In this document: positions 41,172 through 50,132 of the stretch, in pieces
Layout: every line of letters starts with the position of its first letter
Numbering within the stretch: position 1 is the first letter of the stretch
NCBI GenBank assembly: GCA_963710165.1
Contig: CAVPYZ010000001.1
Location: 186,001-250,000, forward strand
DNA: 64,000 nt
Source: JACKIP01 sp963710165
Lineage (GTDB): Bacteria; Pseudomonadota; Alphaproteobacteria; Micavibrionales; Micavibrionaceae
Reading direction: 5' to 3'
The notes under the pieces: generated by a model
What the model saw: only the letters and a program-made list of their open reading frames with translations
What the model was told of the DNA's origin: nothing
The model's database searches: none
Translations under genes and position numbers: made by a program

Positions 41172-42269
41172 ATGAGTACTGCTGCCTCAGCTGATAAGCA
41201 AAAAGCCCTCGACGCCGCCTTGGCACAAATTGAACGCTCTTTTGGTAAGGGCTCGGTCATGCGCTTGAACGGCGATCAAAAAAACATGATGCAGGTCGAG
41301 GCTATTTCGACAGGCTCTCTAGGTCTTGATATTGGTTTAGGTATCGGCGGTGTGCCGCGCGGGCGTATTGTTGAGATCTACGGCCCGGAAAGCTCCGGTA
41401 AAACAACACTTGCTCTACATATTATTGCAGAAGCGCAGAAAAGCGGCGGCACATGTGCCATTGTTGACGCGGAACACGCGCTCGATCCGACTTATGCTAA
41501 AAAGCTTGGTTGTAACGTCGATGATCTATTGATCTCCCAACCTGATGCGGGGGAGCAAGCATTGGAAATTGCTGATACACTTGTACGCTCAAATGCGCTT
41601 GATGTGTTGGTTGTCGATTCCGTTGCCGCTCTGGTTCCACGCGCCGAACTGGAAGGTGACATGGGTGATTCACATATGGGTCTACAGGCACGTTTGATGT
41701 CACAAGCTTTGCGTAAATTGACGGGTTCTATCTCGAAATCGCGTACGGTTGTGATCTTTATTAACCAAATCCGCATGAAAATCGGGGTTATGTTTGGCTC
41801 GCCTGAAACCACAACGGGGGGTAATGCCTTAAAATTTTATGCCTCCGTTCGTATGGATATTCGTCGCATTGGTCAAATTAAGGATAAAGAAGAAATCGTT
41901 GGTAACCAAACACGGGTGAAAGTGGTGAAAAATAAAATGGCACCCCCTTTCCGTCAGGTTGAATTTGATATTATGTATGGCCAAGGTATTTCCAAAACAG
42001 GTGAAATTCTTGATTTGGGTGTTGCAGCAGGTCTGGTTGAAAAAGCTGGTTCCTGGTTCTCTGCCGAGGGGGAGCGTATCGGACAAGGACGTGAGAATGC
42101 GAAGAAATATTTACTCGACAACCCCGACATGATGAAAACACTAGAAACCAAAATCCGTGCAAAATCGGGTTTGGTTGCTGATCAAATGTTGGTTGGCCCG
42201 GATGTAGATGACGATGCCTCAGAAATGGTAGAGCCCGCCAATGACAAACCCGCCAAAAAAGCAGGGTAG
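41172..42269 (+). CDS. recA: Recombinase RecA
   Basis: A 365-residue recombinase that forms filaments on single-stranded DNA, drives strand exchange and triggers LexA self-cleavage. The N-terminus reads DKQKALDAALAQIERSFGKGSVMRL. The Walker A motif is GPESSGKTTL (about residues 74-83), and LLISQPDAGEQALEIAD, LDVLVVDSVAALVP and INQIRMKIGVMFG with GGNALKFYASVR follow. The acidic C-terminus is typical. The start at 41172 (MSTAAS) has AAAAGG upstream. An HD-domain gene begins at the last base of its stop codon. Confidence 0.98.
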   Translation: MSTAASADKQKALDAALAQIERSFGKGSVMRLNGDQKNMMQVEAISTGSLGLDIGLGIGGVPRGRIVEIYGPESSGKTTLALHIIAEAQKSGGTCAIVDAEHALDPTYAKKLGCNVDDLLISQPDAGEQALEIADTLVRSNALDVLVVDSVAALVPRAELEGDMGDSHMGLQARLMSQALRKLTGSISKSRTVVIFINQIRMKIGVMFGSPETTTGGNALKFYASVRMDIRRIGQIKDKEEIVGNQTRVKVVKNKMAPPFRQVEFDIMYGQGISKTGEILDLGVAAGLVEKAGSWFSAEGERIGQGRENAKKYLLDNPDMMKTLETKIRAKSGLVADQMLVGPDVDDDASEMVEPANDKPAKKAG

Positions 42270-42934
42270 TGATTGATTATCGTCAACTTATTGAAGCAGA
42301 ATGGTGCGGGCAAAATGATCCTTCACATGACATAGCACATATCGAGCGTGTTCTGTCTTCTGTACGACACATTCAAAGTATGGAAGGCGGTGATCTAGAA
42401 ATTTTGATCCCTGCTGTTTGGTTTCATGACTTGGTTAATCTATCAAAAGATCATCCGGACCGTAAAAAGGCTTCAACCTTATCTGCAGATAGAGCTATTA
42501 AAATACTAAAAGAGCAAGGTACATATAAGACAGGAAAGCTTGAATTCATTCATCACGCAATCTGCGCGCATAGCTTTTCTGCTAATATCAGACCCCAAAC
42601 TCTTGAAGCAAAAATATTACAAGATGCAGATCGTCTAGATGCCCTAGGTTGTATAGGGATGATGCGAACTTTTGCTGTATCTAGTGAATTGAAACGCGCT
42701 TTGTTTCATCCGAATGATCCTTTTGCTAACCACCGTGATCTTGATGATTCGAAATATGCAATTGATCATTTTGAGGCTAAATTATTTAAAATCGCCGATA
42801 GGCTTTATACAGATACAGCAAAGTATATAGCCCAAGAGCGCGTTGCTTTCATGCGTGTATTTCAGAGACAGCTTCTTAAGGAATTAAATCCGATAGAACG
42901 CTTTTCAGCAGATCAACACCAGTTTGCGACATAA
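42269..42934 (+). CDS. HD-domain phosphohydrolase
   Basis: A 221-residue metal-dependent HD hydrolase. Metal residues are visible in SHDIAHIERVL (about 19-29), VWFHDLVNLSKDHPDRKKAS (HD near 51) and LQDADRLDALGCIGMMRTF (late Asp near 120). The layout resembles the YedJ/YfbR-like soluble HD family that acts on nucleotides or small phosphates, but the substrate is unknown. It starts with GTG within TAGTG at the recA stop, so it is probably translated from the recA message. Its 3' end overlaps the convergent PhzE-like gene by 59 bases. Confidence 0.8.
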   Translation: MIDYRQLIEAEWCGQNDPSHDIAHIERVLSSVRHIQSMEGGDLEILIPAVWFHDLVNLSKDHPDRKKASTLSADRAIKILKEQGTYKTGKLEFIHHAICAHSFSANIRPQTLEAKILQDADRLDALGCIGMMRTFAVSSELKRALFHPNDPFANHRDLDDSKYAIDHFEAKLFKIADRLYTDTAKYIAQERVAFMRVFQRQLLKELNPIERFSADQHQFAT

Positions 42935-44771
42935 TAGATTCGGGATGAAACTGAAACCCGCGGTAATGCGACCCGCTGATGGCAATAATGCGTTCTTCTT
43001 CATCCAGATCATATATAATATCTGCAGGGGACTGCATAAGGGGATGGGGCACAGGTGCAAAAGAATTATAAAACCCCAGTTGATGCTTGTCCCCGAATAC
43101 GGTCACACTACGCTGCATCCCTTGTGTTGAGGACGTTTGTTGATGCACGGGAAAGCCTAAAGAATGACACAACATCTGGTGACCCAAACATATACCCAAT
43201 AAGGGTTTTTTCTCAACTAACAGCGCGTTTGTCAGCAGACGTAAATGAGTCATGCGGGCGTGCTCTTCATCATTTGGATTACCCGGACCGGGGCCTAAAA
43301 TAACAAAGTCTTCGATAATTTTGCGATTCTGCATCTCGAATGTATCGACTACATTTACCTGATATCCCAAACCGCGACAGACATGCGCAATCATAAACGC
43401 AAAATCATCTTCGTTATTTACAATCAAAACGGATTTTCCGGCATTTTGATCTGCGCCTTGCTTCCATAGCTGTTCCTGATTATCCATCCAGAAAGAAGAT
43501 AGGTGCTTATTTCTTTGCTCGAGCGCAGGTAAAATTTTCTGACGCACCGCGTCTTTTAAATAGGTCGCCGTTGTCTTTGGCTCATTCAGTAAGAACGCCA
43601 TTAATCCCATCGCTTTGGCACGACTTTCATGCGCTTCGGATAATGGATCGGAATCACGTACCAATCCGCCTCCCGCCTGTATAGCAAAATCGCCATTTGA
43701 GAAAAATTCGCCGCAACGCAGTGCAATGGCGCAATCAATCTCGGCAACACCAGACTCCGTTGCGGTTTCAGGTGTATATATACCTATTTCTCCGGCATAA
43801 TAACGCCGTGATGTTGGTTCGTATTTGGCAATAATGCGCGCCGCACTTTCCATGGGCCCTCCGACCACAGTTGGTGCATGAAGGGTCAGGCGGATTGCAT
43901 CAATCGGGTCAAGTCCGCGATTGCCGTAAAGTTCATATTCCGTATGGACAACGCTCCCTATTTCACGCAGGTAAGGTCCTTTAATAGTGCCACCTTCGGG
44001 GCAAATACGTCCCATCATTTTCAGCTCTTCGTCAACAACCTGAAATAACTCATTGACCTCTTTTGGGTCTTCAATGAACCGGTTCAAACGTTCTTCAAAT
44101 GTGTCGCGATCTTCTTTGCGCAGCGTACCTGCAATCGGGATCATCAGCGCGTGATCTTTGGTAATTGTTAAATGACGCTCCGGCGTCGCCCCGATAATGC
44201 AATGGGGTTGATCGGGTGTTTCAGAACGATCACAAATCAAAACCGTCATGTACTGACCCTGCGGAAACAGGATGGTACGATAGAGGCTTAAGGCATGATC
44301 CAGCCCGAATTGATGGATTTGCCCTTCAAATTTGCGCGAAAGCGTGGATTGTGAGCAATGACCACCCTCTATCTCCTGCTTTTGAAAGGCCATAACCATA
44401 TCAACATATTCAGCGTCACTCATAGATGCTGTGATATCGCGAGATAAGATCATAGAGGTTTTTGGTAAAAGCGGGCGGAACTGGTCAATTGTCGCCTGAT
44501 AGATTGTTGCTCCAATAATCGAGAGAATGGGCTCATTACCTTGCGCCTCAAAACCTCTTTCCTCTATCACACGATAGGGAAGCGCAAAGGCAACAGGTTT
44601 TTGATGCGCATCAGCCAGGTTTTTCAACTCCTCCAATGTATCTAAATGCGCGATATCGCCTATAATAACGGAAACAATGCCTTCACGCTCTATCAAGGCG
44701 AATGAGTTTTCCCCGATCACATCGTGGATATTTTTATCTTTGGGGAAGTTTTGCGAATTGACGTTTTGCAT
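42876..44771 (-). CDS. Fused anthranilate/ADIC synthase (TrpEG/PhzE-like)
   Basis: A 631-residue fusion. The N-terminal chorismate-binding domain has IIGATPERHLTI, MIPIAGTLRK, HTEYELYGNRGLDP, HAPTVVGGPMESAARII, then RRYYAGEIGIY and GGGLVRDSDP. The C-terminal glutamine amidotransferase has GLCLGH-like GICLGHQM (nucleophile Cys) and FQFHPESIM. Bifunctional anthranilate synthases (TrpEG) and PhzE share this architecture, and length (~630) and the APTVVGGP/YYAG pattern are nearer PhzE. Both enzymes make aminated chorismate derivatives, so TrpEG and PhzE cannot be separated by eye. The start at 44771 has CAGGG upstream. No phz or trp neighbours are present. Confidence 0.8.
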   Translation of the reverse strand: MQNVNSQNFPKDKNIHDVIGENSFALIEREGIVSVIIGDIAHLDTLEELKNLADAHQKPVAFALPYRVIEERGFEAQGNEPILSIIGATIYQATIDQFRPLLPKTSMILSRDITASMSDAEYVDMVMAFQKQEIEGGHCSQSTLSRKFEGQIHQFGLDHALSLYRTILFPQGQYMTVLICDRSETPDQPHCIIGATPERHLTITKDHALMIPIAGTLRKEDRDTFEERLNRFIEDPKEVNELFQVVDEELKMMGRICPEGGTIKGPYLREIGSVVHTEYELYGNRGLDPIDAIRLTLHAPTVVGGPMESAARIIAKYEPTSRRYYAGEIGIYTPETATESGVAEIDCAIALRCGEFFSNGDFAIQAGGGLVRDSDPLSEAHESRAKAMGLMAFLLNEPKTTATYLKDAVRQKILPALEQRNKHLSSFWMDNQEQLWKQGADQNAGKSVLIVNNEDDFAFMIAHVCRGLGYQVNVVDTFEMQNRKIIEDFVILGPGPGNPNDEEHARMTHLRLLTNALLVEKKPLLGICLGHQMLCHSLGFPVHQQTSSTQGMQRSVTVFGDKHQLGFYNSFAPVPHPLMQSPADIIYDLDEEERIIAISGSHYRGFQFHPESIMSQTGVDLLKSVLSDLIP

Positions 44772-44819
44772 GAACCCTGATTTAAAGACAAGTAGCAACA
44801 AAAAAACAAGAGTTTTTAT

Positions 44820-45575
44820 ATGGTCGACCCCAAAAATAATAAAAAAACAATCAGGGAGCAGTTAAAAAGCCATTTAGTGACGGAAGAAGAGGCAGATATT
44901 CGCAAACTGTCACTTGCCGGGCGCCTGCGTAATTATCTGCTGGCAGGTATTCTGGTCACGGCGCCGTTGGGCATTACGGTCTATCTTGTCTGGATATTTC
45001 TTCAATTCATGGATAATCAGGTCACAAAGCTGATACCGGAAGAATATAACCCGAATTATTATTTACCGTTTTCATTACCGGGTTTTGGATTAATTATCTC
45101 GATTGTCTTTTTTATCGTTATTGGCTGGTTTGCACGTAATTTTCTGGGTCGCATGGTCATTAATTTATACGAATATATCATGGTGCGTGTCCCGATTATT
45201 CGTAATATTTACGGGGCAATTAAACAAATTGCCGAAACGATCATGGCGAGCCAGTCACAAGCCTTTCGTGATGTTGTATTGTTGGAATATCCACGCAAAG
45301 GGATCTGGTCAATTGCGTTTGTTACCAATACGACCGAGGGCGAGGTACAGCGCCTGACGGATAGTGAAACGATCAATGTGTTCGTTCCGACAACGCCAAA
45401 CCCAACGTCTGGCTATCTATTATTTGTGCCAAAAAAAGAAGTCCATTACTTAGACATGACGGTGGAAGAGGGGATAAAATTGGTGGTTTCGGCCGGAATT
45501 ATTACGCCGCCTGACCGCGCAAAGAAAGCGGGTGTTCAAGTTAAGTCAGACAGTGTTGAGTCTGAAACCTCATAA
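44820..45575 (+). CDS. DUF502 membrane protein
   Basis: A 251-residue inner-membrane protein of the DUF502 family, function unknown. Two hydrophobic helices lie at about residues 38-60 and 82-105. Between and after them are the family motifs NPNYYLPFSLPGFGLIIS and RVPIIRNIYGAIKQIAETI. A beta-rich tail follows (FVTNTTEGEVQRL, then VPTTPNPTSGYLLFVP). The start codon lies 48 bases from the divergent PhzE-like gene. The 3' end overlaps recF by 40 bases, tail to tail. Confidence 0.88.
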   Translation: MVDPKNNKKTIREQLKSHLVTEEEADIRKLSLAGRLRNYLLAGILVTAPLGITVYLVWIFLQFMDNQVTKLIPEEYNPNYYLPFSLPGFGLIISIVFFIVIGWFARNFLGRMVINLYEYIMVRVPIIRNIYGAIKQIAETIMASQSQAFRDVVLLEYPRKGIWSIAFVTNTTEGEVQRLTDSETINVFVPTTPNPTSGYLLFVPKKEVHYLDMTVEEGIKLVVSAGIITPPDRAKKAGVQVKSDSVESETS

Positions 45576-46669
45576 AATACGCTGTATTCTTTAAACGCTT
45601 CGAATAAAGATTTATCCGTACCGCTCATCCAGACTTGTGAAGAATAGGAATTTAAAATAAAAGCAAGAACGGCCCTGCGGTTCGGATCTAAATGGGCTAC
45701 AACTTCATCTAGCAGCAGAATGGGCGCTGCGCCTCTTTCCTCTTTTAAAAGACGTGCATGTGCCAGTATAATACCAATTAACAGCGCTTTTTGCTCACCA
45801 GTCGATGATTGTGCAGCGGGCATGTTCTTTTCCTGATATAAAACATCGAAATCGCTACGATGAGGTCCAAAGCGCGTTGTGCCGTTCTCTCCGTCTGCTC
45901 TGCGTTGCCCCAAAAGTTTTTCTTTGTAATGATCTTCTGCCGCCAAGGCGCTTTTGGTTTCTAATAGTCTCTCCAGATCGCCTTTTATATCAAGCGTTGC
46001 CGATGGAAAATTCGACTTTTCTTCCTCCGTTGCGGAAACATAGGCATTTTGAAGTTTTGTACAAAAATCGCGTCGCGCAGCACAAATTGAAAGAGCCGTT
46101 TCTGCCATTTGGCTTTCCAAAGCTTGAAGCCAATTTGGATCGAACTGACCTTCTTTTAAAAGCTTCAACCTTTGCCTCATGGCGTTTTCATAGCGGGTCA
46201 AGCGACCCATATGACCCGGGTCAAAGGTAAAGACCAGACGATCAAAAAAACGACGACGTGCCGATTTATCATCCAGAAATAGTCTATCCATTTGTGGCGT
46301 CAGCCATAGGCAGGATAACCATTCATGCAATTGGCTTTGCGCTTTTGCAATTTGTCCGTTGATCTTGATCAGGCGTCTGTCTTTGTGCGTATCACGCGCC
46401 GTACCGATACGCACATCATCATATAAGGTACTGATTTCCGAACTGACAATCCATCCGCTATTCGGATCAGCGCCATGACGTTGCATATCAATAACCTTGG
46501 AATGTCTTAAACCCCGCCCGGGGGCAAAGAGTGATATGGCTTCCAGTATATTTGTTTTTCCCGCACCATTCGCGCCCGACAGCACAATATTTTTGGCAGG
46601 AATATCATCCAGATGTAGGTCGGAATAAGACCGAAAATCTTTTAGCGTTAATGTTTTTAGATAAGCCAC
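45536..46669 (-). CDS. recF: DNA replication and repair protein RecF
   Basis: A 377-residue SMC-like ATPase that loads RecA at gaps and stalled forks with RecO and RecR. Walker A is GANGAGKTNILEAISLFAPGRGLR (about residues 33-56). The signature region STGEQKALLIGIILAHARLL and the Walker B LLLDEVVAHLDPNRR are near 290-325. It begins with LTLKDFRSYSDLHLD, the family start. In this genome it is not beside dnaA but ~17 kb away. It is divergent from nadK with 77 bases between. Confidence 0.94.
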   Translation of the reverse strand: MAYLKTLTLKDFRSYSDLHLDDIPAKNIVLSGANGAGKTNILEAISLFAPGRGLRHSKVIDMQRHGADPNSGWIVSSEISTLYDDVRIGTARDTHKDRRLIKINGQIAKAQSQLHEWLSCLWLTPQMDRLFLDDKSARRRFFDRLVFTFDPGHMGRLTRYENAMRQRLKLLKEGQFDPNWLQALESQMAETALSICAARRDFCTKLQNAYVSATEEEKSNFPSATLDIKGDLERLLETKSALAAEDHYKEKLLGQRRADGENGTTRFGPHRSDFDVLYQEKNMPAAQSSTGEQKALLIGIILAHARLLKEERGAAPILLLDEVVAHLDPNRRAVLAFILNSYSSQVWMSGTDKSLFEAFKEYSVFYEVSDSTLSDLT

Positions 46670-46746
46670 AATTTTAATATAATCTTTTTTTCATTTATCT
46701 TATAAAGAGAATTCCCCTCCGATCATAGCCCGTGTTATCATAAGCC

Positions 46747-47517
46747 ATGGAAAAATTTACTTTCTGGGCATCCTCTGCAGATAAAGCACAAGCTGCAAAA
46801 AAGAAATTATTAGAAATATACGAAGAGTATTCTATTGATCAGGCAGAGGCCGTCATTGTTCTTGGCGGTGACGGCTCTATGTTAGAGGCTCTGCATCAGA
46901 CACTGGAATATGACATTCCTGTCTATGGTTTGAATTATGGATCGGTTGGATTTATGATGAATCCACCCGATGAGGACGGTTTTGAAAATCTTGTGGAGCG
47001 TGTGAATTCTGCGACGGGAACCATTATTCATCCGCTGAAAATGACAGCGACGGATAAGTATGAAAAGGAATATAACGGAGTTGCCTTTAATGAAGTATCT
47101 CTTTTCAGGGAACAACGCCAAGCCGCAAAGATGCGTATTTTCGTCAATGGTGATGAGCGTATTTCAGAACTTGTCTGCGACGGCGCGCTTGTTTCAACGC
47201 CGGCGGGCAGTACGGCGTATAATTTTTCAGCTGGTGGGCCTATCTTGCCGCTCAGCGCGAATGTCCATGCCCTGACACCGATCAGCGCGTTTCGCCCGCG
47301 ACGGTGGAAAGGCGCCCTCCTGCCGATGGAAGATGAAATTGATGTGGAAATTATCGAGCCGGGTCACCGTCCCGTAAGTGCAACAGCAGATTTCAAAGAA
47401 TTCCGCGATATTGTAAACGTCAAAATCCGCCAATCACAAGGCATCTCAAAAACGCTTATGTTTGACCCTAATCACTCGCTAAGTGAGCGCATTTTAAAAG
47501 AACAATTTGTAATTTAA
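46747..47517 (+). CDS. nadK: NAD kinase
   Basis: A 256-residue NAD kinase that phosphorylates NAD to NADP. The catalytic GGDGSMLEALHQ (about residues 38-49) and MMNPPDEDG, YNGVAFNEVSLFR, then STPAGSTAYNFSAGGPILP are standard motifs. Length suits the short alphaproteobacterial form. Its first ~20 residues (MEKFTFWASSADKAQAAKKKL) match the N-terminal strand. The 3' end overlaps the convergent uncharacterised gene by 4 bases. Confidence 0.94.
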   Translation: MEKFTFWASSADKAQAAKKKLLEIYEEYSIDQAEAVIVLGGDGSMLEALHQTLEYDIPVYGLNYGSVGFMMNPPDEDGFENLVERVNSATGTIIHPLKMTATDKYEKEYNGVAFNEVSLFREQRQAAKMRIFVNGDERISELVCDGALVSTPAGSTAYNFSAGGPILPLSANVHALTPISAFRPRRWKGALLPMEDEIDVEIIEPGHRPVSATADFKEFRDIVNVKIRQSQGISKTLMFDPNHSLSERILKEQFVI

Positions 47518-48077
47518 TGTAAAAGCTCTTGATTTTGATGCGGCGCATCAGGATATTGAGACCAGTCAATGTTTTTTAATGTTGGCTTACATGCAGGATC
47601 TATTTCTCGCGATGTTTCCAGATCATATCTGATCCAAGCTAAAACCTCGCATGCCTCTTGAAAGTTTTGAACATGTGTTACGTTTCGTGTTTTTTTAACA
47701 TCCTGTGGCTGTGCTTGATCGCCATATAAAATAACATGATCATTTTTGCCTAGAAAAATACTATCCATTGGATCTGATGTGATGACAATGGTAAGGGCAC
47801 CTTTATCTTTGGCATCATAGACTTTCTGTTTAAATCCGCTAAAATCTGTTTTTTCAGATGTCGCAAAAACATCAACACCCTCAAGACGTTTCAGACTATC
47901 CATATCATTATTTGTTTCCAGATAGGCTAACAGTTCTGAAAAGGTGTATCCTTTTGATGGAAATAGATCATCAACCGGAAAAACAACCAGAACACGCCTA
48001 TCCCACATATCATTGGCAAATTGATCGCGACTATGTTTCGGATCATTGAATTTGCGGGTAAGATCAATCTGTTCCAT
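47514..48077 (-). CDS. Protein of unknown function, downstream of purS
   Basis: A 187-residue soluble protein (MEQIDLTRKFNDPKHSRDQ...). It has mixed alpha/beta character, a long acidic tail and no signal peptide or membrane segment. I recognise no domain. It lies 12 bases downstream of purS on the same strand, in the position purQ occupies in many alphaproteobacterial pur clusters. It lacks a glutamine-amidotransferase Cys motif, so it is not a PurQ. It overlaps nadK by 4 bases, tail to tail. Confidence 0.6.
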   Translation of the reverse strand: MEQIDLTRKFNDPKHSRDQFANDMWDRRVLVVFPVDDLFPSKGYTFSELLAYLETNNDMDSLKRLEGVDVFATSEKTDFSGFKQKVYDAKDKGALTIVITSDPMDSIFLGKNDHVILYGDQAQPQDVKKTRNVTHVQNFQEACEVLAWIRYDLETSREIDPACKPTLKNIDWSQYPDAPHQNQELLH

Positions 48078-48089
48078 TATTTATCGTCT

Positions 48090-48323
48090 CTATTTTGCCG
48101 TTTCGACGACGTAATCTTCAATCACCGGATTGGAAAGTAATTTCTCACACATATCTTTGATCTGTGCCTCTGTCGTGTCATCAGGTAAATCAAGCGTGAT
48201 GACTTTACCAACATGAACGTTTGCCGCCCCCGGATAGCCGAGAGAGTTTAGAGCGCCTTCAATGGCTTTTCCTTGCGGATCAAGAACGCCTTTTTTAAGC
48301 GTGACTGTTACTATTGCTTTCAT
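48090..48323 (-). CDS. purS: Phosphoribosylformylglycinamidine synthase subunit PurS
   Basis: A 77-residue subunit that joins PurQ and PurL in the fourth step of purine synthesis. The sequence matches the family: MKAIVTVTLKKGVLDPQGKAIEGALNSLGY, then VGKVITLDL and EDYVVETAK. Length is typical (~80). It lies 2 bases after the purC stop in a purC-purS operon. Confidence 0.95.
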   Translation of the reverse strand: MKAIVTVTLKKGVLDPQGKAIEGALNSLGYPGAANVHVGKVITLDLPDDTTEAQIKDMCEKLLSNPVIEDYVVETAK

Positions 48324-48325
48324 GA

Positions 48326-49186
48326 TTAAATCTTTCTCGGTTTGCCTGTGTTCCCACGATTGATGCCTTTTAATTTACGTTGTTTGGCAAGCTCGTTTTC
48401 AATATGTTCCATGCCTTCCGCAACTTCTTCATCCAGACTGCCGCCTTTCAGGATGCCGCCTTTTGGAACGATACCAAGACGTTCTGCAACGCGCTCATAC
48501 GCTTCGACTAGTCCACCAATATCTTCGCGGAAACGGTCTTTATCCATTTTTTCACCCGTTTTCAAATCCCATAAACGGCAATTATCGGGGGAGATTTCAT
48601 CCGCCAAGAGCAAGTAAAGCTCACCCATGTCACCATAAAGGCGTCCAAATTCGACTTTAAAGTCAACCAGACGCAGACCAATTCCCGCAAACAAGCCGCT
48701 TAGAAAATCATTGATGCGCCAGCTCATCGCCATGACTTCTTCTAGTTCATAAGGATCAGCCCAGCCAAAGGCAAAAATCTGGTCTTCGGTTACCAACGGG
48801 TCACCCAGTTCGTCATTTTTCAGGCTGAATTCGATAATCGGGCGCGGCAGAACCGTACCTTCTTTGATCTGTAAACGTTTTGTCATACTGCCCGCCGCAA
48901 CGTTTCTAACGATAACTTCCAGGGGGATGATTTCAACCTCACGCACCAGTTGTTCACGCATATTAACAGACTTTAAAAAGTGGGTCGGAATGCCCATATT
49001 TTCCAAACGCGTCATGATATAAGCGGAGATACGGTTATTCAAAACACCTTTACCGGGCAAAATTGCGTGTTTTTGTTTGTTATATGCCGTGGCATCATCT
49101 TTAAAGTATTGAATAACGGTGCCGGATTCCGGTCCTTCGAATATCGTTTTGGCTTTGCCGTCATAAATCATTTTGCGTCTGGGCAT
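48326..49186 (-). CDS. purC: Phosphoribosylaminoimidazole-succinocarboxamide synthase (SAICAR synthetase)
   Basis: A 286-residue enzyme of purine synthesis that joins aspartate to CAIR with ATP. Family landmarks include YDGKAKTIFE (about 7-16) and YFKDDATAYN. EIIPLEVIVRNVAAGSMTKRL and LVDFKVEFGRLYGD also match, with EISPDNCRLWD. The start is MPRRKMIYDGK at 49186. The in-frame extension to 49237 has no family match. purS follows after 2 bases. The C-terminal ~25 residues are basic and family-variable. Confidence 0.96.
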   Translation of the reverse strand: MPRRKMIYDGKAKTIFEGPESGTVIQYFKDDATAYNKQKHAILPGKGVLNNRISAYIMTRLENMGIPTHFLKSVNMREQLVREVEIIPLEVIVRNVAAGSMTKRLQIKEGTVLPRPIIEFSLKNDELGDPLVTEDQIFAFGWADPYELEEVMAMSWRINDFLSGLFAGIGLRLVDFKVEFGRLYGDMGELYLLLADEISPDNCRLWDLKTGEKMDKDRFREDIGGLVEAYERVAERLGIVPKGGILKGGSLDEEVAEGMEHIENELAKQRKLKGINRGNTGKPRKI

Positions 49187-49311
49187 AAAGGTCACTTTCG
49201 TTAAAAGGCTTATTTTCGTTTTATAACCATCAATCACTTGAAAAGCAATCGCTCCCTGTATATTTATGATATAAATAAATCAAACATTATACTTTTTTGA
49301 AAGAAACCGAC

Positions 49312-49635
49312 ATGTCGAATTATAAAGAACGCGAAGCCGCATTTGAAGATAAATATGCCCATGATGCCGAAATGAATTTCAAGGCAGAGGCACGTGCCTC
49401 CAAACTGTTCGGTTTATGGCTGGCGGAGCAAATCGGTCTGGAAGACGCGGATGCGGACACATATGCCAAAGGCGTTGTTGGCGCAAATCTGGAAGAAGAA
49501 GGCTTTGATGATATTATCCGTTACGTCCGCCCCGATATCGAACAGCACGGCTTGGACATTTCCGACCACATGATCAACCAAAAAATGGCTGAATTCATGA
49601 CAGTTGCCAAAGCGCAGTTGATGGAGAAGTCTTAA
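49312..49635 (+). CDS. Zeta inhibitor of F1-ATPase (DUF1476)
   Basis: A 107-residue member of the DUF1476 family, which includes the Paracoccus denitrificans zeta subunit that blocks F1-ATPase. The helical start is YKEREAAFEDKYAHDAEMNFKAEARASKLFGLWLAEQ. The second half has VVGANLEEEGFDDIIRYVRPD. An N-terminal inhibitory helix is expected to insert into the F1 catalytic interface. The start at 49312 fits family length. The family is essentially restricted to alphaproteobacteria, which supports the taxonomic call. Confidence 0.92.
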   Translation: MSNYKEREAAFEDKYAHDAEMNFKAEARASKLFGLWLAEQIGLEDADADTYAKGVVGANLEEEGFDDIIRYVRPDIEQHGLDISDHMINQKMAEFMTVAKAQLMEKS

Positions 49636-49638
49636 TTA

Positions 49639-50132
49639 ATGATAATATCTATAATTCTATTTTTTTTCATAGGATTTGTAATACTAGCATTAATTAATCA
49701 CCAGATATTTTTCTTATCTTTAAGATATGCTTTATCTATTCTGGTAACTTCTTATACAATAACTTTTTTATACTTCCTGCTTTTGAAGATTTTATTGAAA
49801 CGTTCTCTATAGATATATTTTTTATATCTCTAACTGGAATAATCTTAGCATCCCCTATAATATTGCTTTCATTCTTGATTATTATTTTCACAATTAAAGG
49901 TCATTCAAAATATAATATACTATTGTGGCTTAGTATATTTGTTCCAATAAGTTTTTCAGCAGGGTTAATAATTTATGTGATAGTTTTTTCACCTCCTTCG
50001 GAAAATATTATTTTCAATAAACTTCCATTGCTTATGATTTTTCCTACTACAGCATTCTGTTCAACTTTATTTTTTTGGTATCAAATATACAAATGGCCAA
50101 GATTTAGGTTTGAAAAATCTTTACTTAACTAA
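49639..50132 (+). pseudogene. AT-rich hydrophobic membrane protein, likely frameshifted
   Basis: From an ATG at 49639, 58 codons of hydrophobic sequence (MIISIILFFFIGFVIL...) run to a stop. The next frame continues a similar membrane protein from LPAFEDFIETFSIDIFF to KWPRFRFEKSLLN at 50132. Adding one T to the T6 run at 49764-49769 would fuse the frames into a ~163-residue, four-helix protein. The stretch is far more AT-rich than its neighbours, which hints at recent transfer. No known family is recognised. It overlaps the mfd 3' end by 4 bases. Confidence 0.5.
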
